Below are positions 1 to 9,852 of a stretch of DNA of 64,000 nt, one piece after another. Each line of letters starts with the position of its first letter. Position 1 is the first letter of the stretch. Source of the DNA: Monomorium pharaonis (lineage: Eukaryota; Arthropoda; Insecta; Hymenoptera; Formicidae); NCBI RefSeq assembly GCF_013373865.1, contig NC_050468.1:5025456-5089455 (forward strand), read 5' to 3'. The position numbers and the translations under genes were made by a program. The notes under the pieces were generated by a model. It worked only from the letters and a program-made list of their open reading frames with translations, was not told where the DNA came from and made no database searches.

Positions 1-722
1 CTACTGTTCAACGGCCGAAGATCAACACACATCCGCATCGTACCGTTTTTCTTTTGTACCGGGACTACCCGTGCGCAATACGGTGAGACGCTGGGTTTTA
101 TTATGCCTCTGTCTAACAGGTCATCAACTATTTCTCGAATTTGCTTTCTTTGCGTGAAGGCAAAACGCCGTGGCAAATATGAATACGTAGACTTATCTTT
201 TAAATTAACCCTTACATAATAATCATCTTTTATTAATGGAATATCCGAACTTTCTATTTCTAATATTGTTTGTTTTAACCGATTCCTACAAGATTCATCA
301 AAATCAATATGACAATTATCAAGTATCTCTTCTAACGTATTTGAAATCTCGCATATGTCGAATTGTGGCAAAAGCAAAATTTCTTCTTCTGAAGAGAAAT
401 CTTGTGGATTATATATTACCGTAATCTTTTCCTTCGTTAAAAAATCTCTTCCTATAATTAATGCGTTAGCAAAATTATTGTTTTCAAGTATATTTAACTC
501 TATATTTAATCGGATATCCGGCCATTGCTTAAAGCCAATTTCTGTTTTTATTGAACCTCTTGTACGAATCGGTAAATCATTCAACGCATTGAATTTACGC
601 ATTGTTTTGTCAACTACGTTTTCTTGCGCAAAAAATTCCTTATATATATTATATTTAATAAAGGAAACAGGACTTCCTGTATCAATTAATACGCTTAAAT
701 CGCACTTAATGTTATTAATACA
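1..722 (-). pseudogene. Gypsy-type LTR retrotransposon Pol, protease and start of reverse transcriptase (partial)
   Basis: Reading the minus strand from 722 to the window edge gives one uninterrupted frame. It begins with a retropepsin domain: the active-site motif LIDTGSPVSF (near 660-700) and the second protease motif LIIGRDFL (near 445-470). It then runs through a linker into the reverse-transcriptase N-terminus, with the gypsy-like stretch SPYCARVVPVQKKNGTMRMC and then VDLRPLN at the edge. Pol of this family processes Gag-Pol and copies the element RNA. The rest of RT, RNase H and integrase would lie left of the window. No stop is seen in this part, but the Gag upstream is broken, so the copy is probably dead. 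The order Gag then protease-RT, and the RT motif, point to Ty3/gypsy rather than BEL or copia. Confidence 0.85.
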
Positions 723-723
723 A

Positions 724-2014
724 TTAATTCTCACTGAAGATATTACTCATCACCATGTTTCTAGGTACCTCCTGAACGGACGCCACTGTCTCGGTTGCAT
801 CTTCCGTCACTGCTAGCACTTTTTCGGATTGCTGCCCTTGCACGTTAAGTCCATCCTTGCGTTTCAGCTTGGGGCACTCCGTCTTGCGATGACCAGACGT
901 CTTACAATAATAGCAGGTGACTTCCGATGGTTCCTTGACATCCTTGTTTGCTTGGCCTTTCTTCTCCTCTCTTTTACCGGCATCCTTGTGCTTCCAATTC
1001 CGGTTGTTGTTATTACATTTCCTGTTGTATTCGTTCAAAGCTGCTGTGATATTCCTCATCTGCTCGAGGAATTCCTCAACTGTGGCGGCTCTCAAGGTCG
1101 CTGCAGTGGCTCTCAGCGATGCCTTTCCTATACCGCCGATTAACAAATTAATCATATCCCGTTCCGACAAGTTTAACGGTTGCATCAGGACCATCTTTTC
1201 TATGGCGTAATGTTGAAAGGACTCTTTCAAGTACCACCACCTCCTAGATTCTACTTTTTGCATGAGAACATAGAAAGATAGTTTTTTTTCAAAAACTTTT
1301 AATAACGTTTCTTTAAGAGCCGTCCAAGACTCCAAAACTGCACCGGATTGAAACTCGTACCATTTTTTTGCTTCTTTTGTTAACTTACTTGACGCTGCCA
1401 ATAACATTACTTCCGGCGAGGCCCTATGTATCTGAGCGACTTGATCAACTCTCCTTACCCATCGATCGACGTTTTCGTCCTCACCTCCTCCGAATTCCGG
1501 TATCTGTAGCGATAGCAACGTCACTGCGTTAGCTGGCGGGAGCGAGCCCACTGTAGAATGCGGCGAGGCACCACCCGCAACCGCTACCGACGGAAGATTT
1601 GTATTACGTGAGATCGTGCTCCGCAACGGTGATTCCAGCTCCACCGAATGTGTTCTATTTTGTCCTTCATTCGTTAATAAACGCACTGTTTGTTGAAACT
1701 GCTCCAACATTTGCTAATTTTGCCTTTGAATCTGCATCGCAAACGATTCTATCGTACGCTGTATTACTTCTGATGTCTGCACGCTCATATCACGTGCCTC
1801 ATCGAAATGACCTTCCCGGTCTTTCACGTGCTCTCCCCTCGACTGCCACCGCCCTTTGCTCCGACGACTGCCCTTGACTAGCAAGGTGCTCCATAATGGC
1901 ATCTACTACTGAATCCTTCCTTCCCGTTACAATTAATTGGTACTTTCTTGCTTCCTTTTTCAGTTGATCTACCGTCAAGGCTTCTAGACGAGCTCGTTCT
2001 GCGTTGTGATCCAT
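724..2014 (-). pseudogene. Gypsy-type Gag with N-terminal SAP-like motif and C-terminal zinc knuckle, frame-disrupted
   Basis: The start chosen is the minus-strand ATG at 2012-2014 (MDHNAERARLEAL), just after the primer-binding-like site. Residues about 10-45 read LTVDQLKKEARKYQL followed by VTGRKDSVVDAIMEHL, which fits a SAP (helix-extension-helix DNA-binding) motif. Near 1840-1870 the frame shifts. The continuing frame then meets a TAG at 1714-1716, immediately followed by CAA, before the long Gag segment 1710-724. That segment ends with one CCHC knuckle, C-x2-C-x4-H-x4-C (CYYCKTSGHRKTEC, near 930-890). Gag packages element RNA. Frameshift plus in-frame stop mark it as a pseudogene, although stop readthrough cannot be excluded. 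The assignment as Gag is firm; SAP is by motif only. Confidence 0.8.
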
Positions 2015-2033
2015 ATCCCACTTCTGAGAGTTG
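2015..2033 (-). other. Candidate primer-binding site (tRNA-Leu type) of the gypsy element
   Basis: On the minus strand TCAGAAGTGGGAT (2015-2027) lies directly before the Gag ATG. It matches the part of a tRNA-Leu 3' end used as primer by several arthropod LTR elements. The expected leading TGGTG is not conserved here. The preceding ...TTTACA would then be the LTR end. This is inference from one motif in the right place. Confidence 0.4.
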
Positions 2034-3300
2034 TAAACGATGAGTTTAATTCTTTTGAATTTGGCGGCAATTCCAGAGGAAGAGGCAGGGATTCTACCAA
2101 ATAAACGTCGAGAGCGCTTCAGCACTAAATAAATTTTATTTCACTTTATTCCACAAAGGTTTTCGCCTCGGCCTCCGACCACGTTGGACAATTTCAAAAT
2201 GGTCTCTGCGATCACGCAAGCAGCCCGTGACCGAACAAACCCGGCGCTGCTCCGATTAACCGGCACTATATACCGCACCGCTCCAGTCCGCTCGCCGTCG
2301 TACTACCAGTCCGGGCGCAAACCTGACGCACCGCGACTTCTACGCGCACAAACTCCTGGACAACACACTCCGAAAATACCAAAGCACCTGCTCCAACCGG
2401 ACGCAACTTTCGCGGGCAAAGACGCCACTCGCTCCCTGCGTATTCGTTTTAAACCTCGCTTTTATTGCTGCCAATCCAAAGAAAACAAAGTTCCGCTCCT
2501 AACTCGCCTAGTAACTTAAGTTTCCCCTGAATTCCCTTACAAGAGCTGCTGACAGCCATCGAGCTCCTTGTAGTTCATTTCTTCGATGCACCTAGTCGCG
2601 CGGCGCTGTCACCAGCTCCTCGCGCGCGCGATTTTCGTTTTTTCGCATCATGGTAACAAGGCAAATAAACATGCCCAAAAAAGGGCACGTCCAAATCCAT
2701 GCCCAAATAAATCTCGAGATCCGTTCCCTTACCGCCCCTTTTTTTCGCCTCCGATCGTAATTGTTTTACGATGCAAAATTCGCCAGTCTCTCGCAGCCCG
2801 GCACCGACATTAGATCGTCCCGCAGATCTCCCGCGTCATCCGCCGATCCTAGCTGCGGGGATTTACTTCCATTCCATCCATAATTCGGCGACCATGTCAA
2901 TTAATTTTTAAGTTCGAGTATTCGTGTGAATGTGTGAGTGCGTTACGTTTATGCGCGGGTGACCGTATCTTTCCCGCAAACGTCCTCTGCCTCGTGCATA
3001 AGATCTCCGTCGGATCGCGCGCAAGATTTCCGGATTCGCGAGAGCTTCGATCTAGAGGCTCTTCAAAATTTCTGCGTCGATTATAGGCCGCGTAATATCG
3101 GGACGTGTCAAGATTTCCGTAAGCTTGTAAAAGATACGGTTCGCCCCTCGCTCCGAACGTCCGTTTGTTAATAAATCATTAACGTGTGAGTGACACGATC
3201 GCCTCCTTTTCTCCCTATCACTCCCCGTGAACCTACCGCATTCCTGACCACTCGCTTCGCGTCTCTATCGGGACGGATCCCGGCATTCTCTCCGTGCGAT
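2034..3300 (-). repeat. Probable 5' LTR of the gypsy element (outer limit uncertain)
   Basis: This GC-richer block lies upstream of Gag on the minus strand and carries promoter-like and polyadenylation-like signals in LTR order: TATATA at 2267-2272, then AATAAA twice at 2145-2150 and 2135-2140, then the LTR end near 2034. The second LTR is outside the window, so the outer edge cannot be defined by comparison; 3300 is only where the GC-rich character ends. The short ORFs here look like chance. Confidence 0.4.
2267..2272 (-). promoter_or_regulatory. TATA-like box of the presumed gypsy LTR
   Basis: TATATA on the minus strand lies about 120 bases upstream of two AATAAA hexamers and about 250 bases upstream of the Gag ATG, as expected for a U3/R boundary in an LTR. 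Confidence 0.3.
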
Positions 3301-3639
3301 CGCGTTTACCCTACGCACGCACAAACAGAAAGAACAAAAAAAAATTTATTTTAAGCTAATTCATTAAATTAAAAAGATATATCCAGCAGATAAATTAGTA
3401 ATCGCCATACGAGAAGCTTTTTTTCTGTGATTTTTCTTATTAGTATAAAAGAAGTTTTTCTTATTTAAAAATCATTTTTTTTTTAAAGAGAGGCTTTTGA
3501 GTCAATCATTGTAACTGTTTAGGCTCAAATAAATTATTTATACTGTTTACAATTGTACATAATAATTTTATTTACTAATTTAAATTAAGATGGGAATCAA
3601 TTTCTTTATACCAGCGTTTTAGGATCCCAGCTCATATAT
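3301..3639. other. AT-rich spacer, no gene seen
   Basis: A/T-rich DNA with poly-A and poly-T runs between the gypsy LTR-like block and the following non-LTR element. I see no coding potential or structured repeat. Confidence 0.5.
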
Positions 3640-3966
3640 ATATATATATATAGAGAGATCTTGTCCTATTCAGGTGGGGTTACAGTTTTGATCCTCAAAC
3701 CCTAGCTAATGTTGAGCCGGATTGTTAAATTGTAATTATAAAAAAAAATAATAATTTGTATTATTTTAAATATCATTGAAGCGGAAATTTCCGCTCAATT
3801 TAATTTAATTTAATATCTCGCGCTTTTTAATATTCGTTTCATATAATAATTTATTCAATTTGAAATTTAAACTAAAGGGTATTAAGATTGAGATTGACAA
3901 AGGTAGTCAAGTTTGCGTATATATCTTGGGTCTTTAATAAGCTTTCTGCCTTTCCTGATAATCGCA

Positions 3967-5627
3967 ATGTCGAAACAGGAAAGCAGAAGCGCTAGCAAAT
4001 CCTTATCTACAAGCACAAGTAAAAGTGTTAGAGCTGTTTCAAACAAAGAAAGCAAATCAAGCAAGAAACGGAATCAGGGCTCTCCTACTTTTTGGATCCA
4101 TCTCCTTCTATAGATCAGACTCTGGCTGAGCAGTTTCCAACTACTGTAGACCAAGAGGTTATAATCTCTAATGAGAATGAACCCATCATCGCTACTCAAG
4201 ACGACGATATGGACGCGAACAGAATTGCCTTTACAAAATCAGCTTCGAATAACAGATCTTCATAATCTATCTCTGGTCCGTATGTGGTCTACATTGAGAC
4301 TCTGAGGGGTAATTCCGAACTGAATATAGGTAATCTGCATCCAATGAGCATAGGACAAATGATATTCAATAAGATCAATGAGGTAAATATGAAACAACTA
4401 TATAACAACATTTTGAATATAAGAAAGAAAGGAAAGAATATCGTGAGTATTAGCTTTAAATCCTACGAAGAGGCCAATAGCTTTCTGGATAATAAGGAAC
4501 TTCTTCCAACGGACTGGATGGCATATATTCCGAATTTCAAGCTATTCCGGACAGGAGTTATTAGAAATGTTTTTTTGGATTTCAGTATAAAAAATATATA
4601 CGAAAGTTTGAAGTTTGCTGTGAATCACCAAAGGAAAATAAACATCAAAAATATTGAAAGACTCAAATATATGGATAGGAAAAATAATATACTTAAAGAT
4701 TTATCAACCGTTAAAATTGTCTTTGAAACCAATCTGTTTCCAGAGTTTGCTTATCTGTACAAGGTCAGACATAGGATTCCTCCATACATAAATAAAGTAC
4801 AAAAGTGTAATAATTGTAGCAGATGGGGCCACCCAACGAGAACGTGTAGGGGAAAAAAGAGGTGTGAATATTGCGGACAAGAGCATGACTCAATCGGCTG
4901 TAACGTGATTAACTCTAAATGTGGTAATTGCGGAGGAGAACATTCCTCGTTGGATAAGAATTGTATGGCTTTCACTTACCATCAACTAATTAACCATGTT
5001 ATGGCATATGCTAATTGCACTCAATATAATGCTAAAAGACTCATAAAATCTAAAAATATTTCAAGCATTTCTCAAATACCACATCTTTTCAGATCGCTAA
5101 CATATATTGGATGGTCATTTCAAAATCATACAGATAACTTCATTAAGGATAACAAAATGAAAAATAAAGAATTAGCAAATTCAAACAGAAGCCTCAATAG
5201 CCTAGATAAAGGTCTAAATCCATTAATCAGAACTTACTTATAGACATTGAATCTCCAATGCGTGAAGTCAGTGAGCACCCTATCCAATCCTATGAAGAAA
5301 ATATGTATTTAACTCAAATTGAAAGAACTTTGGATAATCCGACCTCTGAAAAAGAGCTGAGTCTTCCACCGAGTTCTCGCAAGGGCTCACAAACATCAAA
5401 AATTTCTACAATTTCATCAAAGGATAAATTTAGTTCTTTATCTCTGCAAGATCTCACCAGAGCTCGTTTATTCAAAAGTTTAATGTATAATAAAAATCTA
5501 AATACAAATATTATAATGAATGACGTACGTTACAAAGTTAATTTACGCTGACCAATCAAATGAGAAGAAAGTCAAAGAATTAATTTATTATATAAATGCC
5601 ATTCAGGAAGGTTTCAACAACAAATAA
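3967..5627 (+). pseudogene. Family B ORF1 (Gag-like, three zinc knuckles), broken
   Basis: The start is ATG 3967 (MSKQESRSASKS), matching the ORF1 start of the fuller copy (MSRQETRSSSKP). The frame breaks near 4085-4100, and a stop falls just before 4284 in the continuing frame. It runs on to a frameshift near 5210-5260, another near 5530, and ends at TAA 5625-5627 (matching the end of copy 2). The nucleocapsid-like part at about 4806-4955 has three knuckles: CNNCSRWGHPTRTC, CEYCGQEHDSIGC and CGNCGGEHSSLDKNC. ORF1 proteins of this kind bind element RNA. No intact product is expected. Confidence 0.8.
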
Positions 5628-5752
5628 TTACTCTCTTTAATTACTTAATTAATGGCATATCCTATATTATTTTCTTTCTCTCTATCATCTTCAAGGAGCT
5701 GCAGTGGAATTTCAGGGATATCATTGGTAAAAAACTTGAATTTTTCAATCTT

Positions 5753-8033
5753 ATGGACAATTTTGATGTGATATGCCTTCAGGAAACTTGGCTTTCACAT
5801 AGACATAAGTTTGAATTTGCTAATTTTTTTACTTTTAGAAATGACAGACCTAATAATGCTAGGAGGCTGAACGGCTATTCTTGTGTCAAAAACTTAGTTC
5901 TTGTGTGAAAAAACATACAGTATTAATCCCTCAGGAATTGGGTTTTGAATGTACAGCAATCTCAATATTAAACAAAGGGAAAGAAGATAAAGAAATAATA
6001 ATTGTATCGTTATATAGACCTACAAATATACATACTAACAAGGCTAAGTGGAATGAACTTTTCACTTGCATAATCAATTCAGCTGACCATTCTAATTTCT
6101 GCATATGTGGTGATTTCAACGCTCAAAATCCCTTATGGAGTTCATCTCACGTAAATGCTGTAGGAAAGTTCCTGGGAGAAGCGGTAGATGTTTCACCATT
6201 TATCATCATAAATAATGGTTCAAACACAAGGGTATCAGCAAATTCTGATTGTGTTAGCTGCCCAGACTTAACACTGGTCTCGGAAAGTCTTCGGGTATTT
6301 GAATGGTTAACAGACATGGATCCAATGGGAAGTGACCATCTGCCTATCACTTTTGAAATTGAAATCGGAAATATGAATTGTACTTATAAATGCGAAGTTG
6401 ACTTAAATGATCGAACTAGAGGAAAACTAGATACCTTAAATATATGTAAGAACCTCTTTACTGAAGGAATGAAAGAGCGCCTAGGAGATAAAGATTATAA
6501 CAGATTCTCAGTTGTCAGGAAAGGATTTATATGCCCAACGGTACAATGTAATTATAAATAAAGCATTAAGAGCAGGTGCCAAACTTATAGATGGTAAAGG
6601 TGGAATTAAAACATTCGATTCAAAAACAAACAATTTTAAAACTAATAAGCAGATTATTAATAGGAAGATCAGGGATAAACCATGGTAGGATGATGATTGC
6701 AGGAAAGCTGTTGAAAATAGGAAGAAAGCATATAATTTATTTAAAAACAATTATTCCCGTCTCAATCTCGCTATGTATAGAGAAGTTGCAGAAGAAACAA
6801 GGAAAACAATCAGAAGAAAAAAAAGAGAATTTTAAATCATTGGTTAATAGTCTAAATTCAAACGTGGGTCTAAAAGACTTCTGGAATACTGTCAATCTTT
6901 TCAAAAAAAGTGCTACGTTGAACCCAATTAAACCTCCTGAATCCTATAAGAGAATAAAAATTTGGAACACGATTAACGACATTACTCTTCCTTGGAGTCA
7001 TCAAAGTTTTGAGGATACTATTGTCTTTGAAACTGAAGATGTTTGGAACCTTCCATTAAGGCTGCATGAAATTCAATCAATAGTGTTTGCGACTAGAGAT
7101 AGATGCGCACCGGGGCCTGACCTGATAAATAACCCATTATTAAAATGCCTTCCAATAGAGGCTCTGGAGAGTTTGATATTAATATTTAATAGAATAATTG
7201 AAGATGGATCATTTCCAACTGAATGGCTCAATATAGACATAACGTTAATTCCGAAACCAAACAACAAAGATTTTAGACTTATCTCATTCTAATGTTCTCA
7301 AGATCTATGAAAAGTTGCTATTAAAGAGAATCGACAGATTTATAGAAATAAACAGAATCTTGCCCAGATGTCAGTTTGGCTTTAGAAGGGGTAGATCGTG
7401 CGAGGACTGCTTGGCATTGGTTAATCTGAAGATTTACAAAGCGTTCTCTGAACGGAAAATGACAGGAGCTTTATTCCTAGATATAAAAGCTGCATACGAT
7501 AATGTTAATCGGCAAATATTATTTTCTGTAATTAACAGCTTTTTGATTCCAACTAAGATTAAAACAGCCATAAAAAACTTGTTGTATCCTAGAAGTGTAG
7601 ATTTTTACGAATCAGGCTGTTGGATAGCGAATAGATACATCCAAAAGGGGCTACCTCAGGGTTCTGCACTAAGCCCATTACTATTTAATATTTATGTTAA
7701 AGACATTCTCTGGTAAATTCCTCATAATTGTAAAACGATTCAGTTTGCGGATAATATAGCGATACTTTGTACAGATGGTGATTTAAACATTATTAAAAAT
7801 TCCTTGACAACAGCTTTCATAAATGTGGAGAAATGGCTCAATTCCTTAGGATTGGATATATCAATCCCTAAAACTCAAGCTATTATTTTCAACAGGAAAA
7901 GGTCAACTCCAAATGAAGGAGAATTAATCTTTGATACAAAATCACTTAAACTACAAAAAGTAACTAAATACCTAGGAATGACACTAGATGAGAGTCTGAA
8001 ATTTAATGAAATTAATTGCACCTAGACTAGATG
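5753..8033 (+). pseudogene. Family B ORF2 (endonuclease-RT), broken and 3' truncated
   Basis: The open frame with endonuclease homology begins upstream of the first ATG at 5753 (QWNFRDIIG just before it). Endonuclease motifs follow: QETWL, CGDFNAQNPLW (near 6110) and GSDHLPI (near 6330). RT motifs include DIKAAYDNVN (near 7480) and LPQGSALSP (near 7660). The catalytic box reads QFADN at about 7741-7755, with Asn where FADD needs Asp. Frameshifts occur near 5870, 6520-6590 and 7290, and a TAA interrupts at 7714-7716. The coding homology stops at about 8010. The copy cannot encode a working polymerase. Confidence 0.82.
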
Positions 8034-8270
8034 ATATACCTGCGATATAAAGAGAGAAAATAGATAGGTCAATTGAGGACTCCCTATAGAAAATCTTAGA
8101 TGCTAAGGAGAGAGTGGGGTAAATTATTCAATCTGATCCTACTCCTGAATTAATAAATCTTCCCAGGAGACTGCTTACATCAATTTTCAAATAAAATTAT
8201 AACTGAAAATGAAAAGATTCGACAAATCTGTCGCCAATCTGTCATCATTTATGAATACAGATCTGCTGCA
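8034..8270. other. Unassigned spacer
   Basis: No ORF is seen. The stretch near 8220-8270 and that at 9411-9505 both contain 'AATCTGCTG / ATCTGCTGC'-like words, so they may be the two halves of an older repeat that the 8271-9410 element split. That link is weak. Confidence 0.3.
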
Positions 8271-9410
8271 TCCCAGGTAGCAAGCTCACGTCATTTTGAC
8301 GTCCCAAAATGGTCATTTACTGACTATTCTTGACGTCACGAAATGACGCCCTTATGACGTTAAAATGACGATCGAATGTCACAAATTCCTGACGTCATGA
8401 AATGTACCGTATTTTGACGTCATAGAATGACGTAAACAATATGTTGTCAAAAAGATCTCTAAAAGATATCCTGTTTCTGAAAATGATAACATAAAGAGAC
8501 TTCTAAAAGATAACATATAATGTCAGAATGCTAACCAATGCGTCGTTTTTTGAGAACAGAAAGATATCATGAAACTAATATCTAAAAGATTTCTTAAATC
8601 GGATATCTTTAAACTGCAACTAGAGATAAAAAAATAAAATAAAAATTTCTTTTTTTTTAATTATTCTTATCAACAGTACATACTAAATTTGGGACAAATT
8701 TTTATTAATTAATTAAATTTAAATTATATAATTTTATTTTACTCTTACTTGCCGCTGGTAAGTTTTGAACCCGGGACCTTAGGATTACAAATCCTTGTAC
8801 TCTATCTGCTACGCCAGTTTGAATCATTGATATGGATACTTGTTATTGTCTACATATACCTATATGTTATAAACTGTCGCAATTATATTATTTTTTATAA
8901 AAGCAATTAAATTTTGCAAAACACATTAAAAATAAATAGCATATTAACTTATTTACTTATTAATTTCATTGTTAAATTTAACTTTTTCCATAACCTTTAT
9001 AATTTGATGGAAATTGCGATTTATTTAGCACTAAGACTTTGAAGCGTTCAAATGGTTAATTTGACCATTTTAAAATTATTTCCAAGATATCTAAATGTTT
9101 TCTTAAAAAAATTCTCTTAAAGTTGAATATAATATGCTTATATAATATGCTTATGCCTTACGCCTTAAATCTCATTGTATAGACACCGCTTTAGACCGTG
9201 TCTAAAATATGTCTTAATGACGTCTTTATGTCCCGATTTTGGATGTGTGCTGTCTGGGAAAATAATCGTCATTATGACGGAAATATGATTTCAAAATGAC
9301 GTCATCATGACGTCAATTTTAGGTCATGTAAAAAAATGGTCATTTTGACGACATGTGACCAGATATGACCATTTTGGGACGTCAAAATGACGTGGGCTTG
9401 CTACCTGGGA
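8271..9410. mobile_element. Foldback DNA element with CCCAGGTAGC termini and TGACGTCA-rich ends
   Basis: The ends are inverted repeats of about 45 bp with a single mismatch (left end TCCCAGGTAGCAAGC, right end the complement). The subterminal zones are full of GACGTCA/TGACGT words (8300-8430 and 9210-9390). The interior is AT-rich, has no transposase ORF, and carries a tRNA-like segment (8751-8816). It is non-autonomous. Superfamily is not recognised. The terminal motif recurs at 34598 and 44709. Confidence 0.7.
8751..8816 (-). repeat. tRNA-like segment (SINE head or decayed tRNA)
   Basis: On the minus strand TGGCGTAGCAGA resembles a tRNA A box. It is followed by an anticodon-arm-like AGGATTTGTAATCCT (a TGT-like anticodon loop) and a B-box-like GGGTTCAAAACTT. 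The acceptor stem does not pair, so this is not a functional tRNA; a tRNA-derived SINE head inside the foldback element is more likely. An AT-rich tail follows downstream on the same strand. Confidence 0.45.
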
Positions 9411-9513
9411 TATTTGGTGCAAATCTGCTGTGAGTTTACGTTGCAACATCTGTTCTCAATTTGCTGCGTGAATTTGTCATTGTATTGCTAGTGACAGATC
9501 TGCTCTAGTGTTA

Positions 9514-9699
9514 GGCCAAAGGCAGAGAACGAGACGTAGATGTCGTAGTCGTAGTCGTAGGGTAAGGCAGAAAAAAACGTAAGTCATACATGTAGTAGTA
9601 TACTATTCTAGAATAGTAGTATATTACGACTTACGTTTTTCTTTGTCTTACCCTACGACTATGACTACGACACCTACGTCTCGTTCTCTGCCTTCGGCC
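9514..9699. mobile_element. Foldback MITE, PIF/Harbinger-like (TTA duplication)
   Basis: An almost complete 186-bp palindrome with arms starting GGCCAAAGGCAGAGAACG and closing at TTCTAGAA in the centre (about 9605-9615). It is flanked on both sides by TTA (9511-9513 and 9700-9702), the usual target duplication of PIF/Harbinger elements. No coding capacity. Confidence 0.75.
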
Positions 9700-9852
9700 T
9701 TACACCCAATTTGATATCAGAATTTGATAAAAATTTTTGCTTACAATTGGGGCGCACTCAAGGACACAGTAGGCCATGGTTTTGGCAGCCTGATTCCGCA
9801 AGAAATTTTTAGCAGTCTGCTGACAATTTGGCAGCAAATGGTTAGCTGGGAT

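Larger units (their letters stand above)
3640..8033 (+). mobile_element. Degenerate non-LTR retrotransposon, family B copy 1 (truncated)
   Basis: Two ORFs in order, zinc-knuckle ORF1 and endonuclease-reverse transcriptase ORF2, are clearly homologous to the minus-strand element at 19688-27814. Homology in the 5' leader starts near 3660 (the stretch around TTCAGGTGGGGTTACAG and GTTGAGCCGG has a counterpart near 25740-25800). It ends abruptly at about 8010-8033 in the RT thumb region, so the connection/RNase H/C-terminal portion is missing. Many frameshifts and stops show it is an old dead copy. A (TA)n run lies at 3643-3660. Confidence 0.85.

Noticed and set aside
2184..3171. Several short ORFs in the GC-rich left block
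   Set aside because: No homology features; they lie in the presumed LTR and have no continuity.
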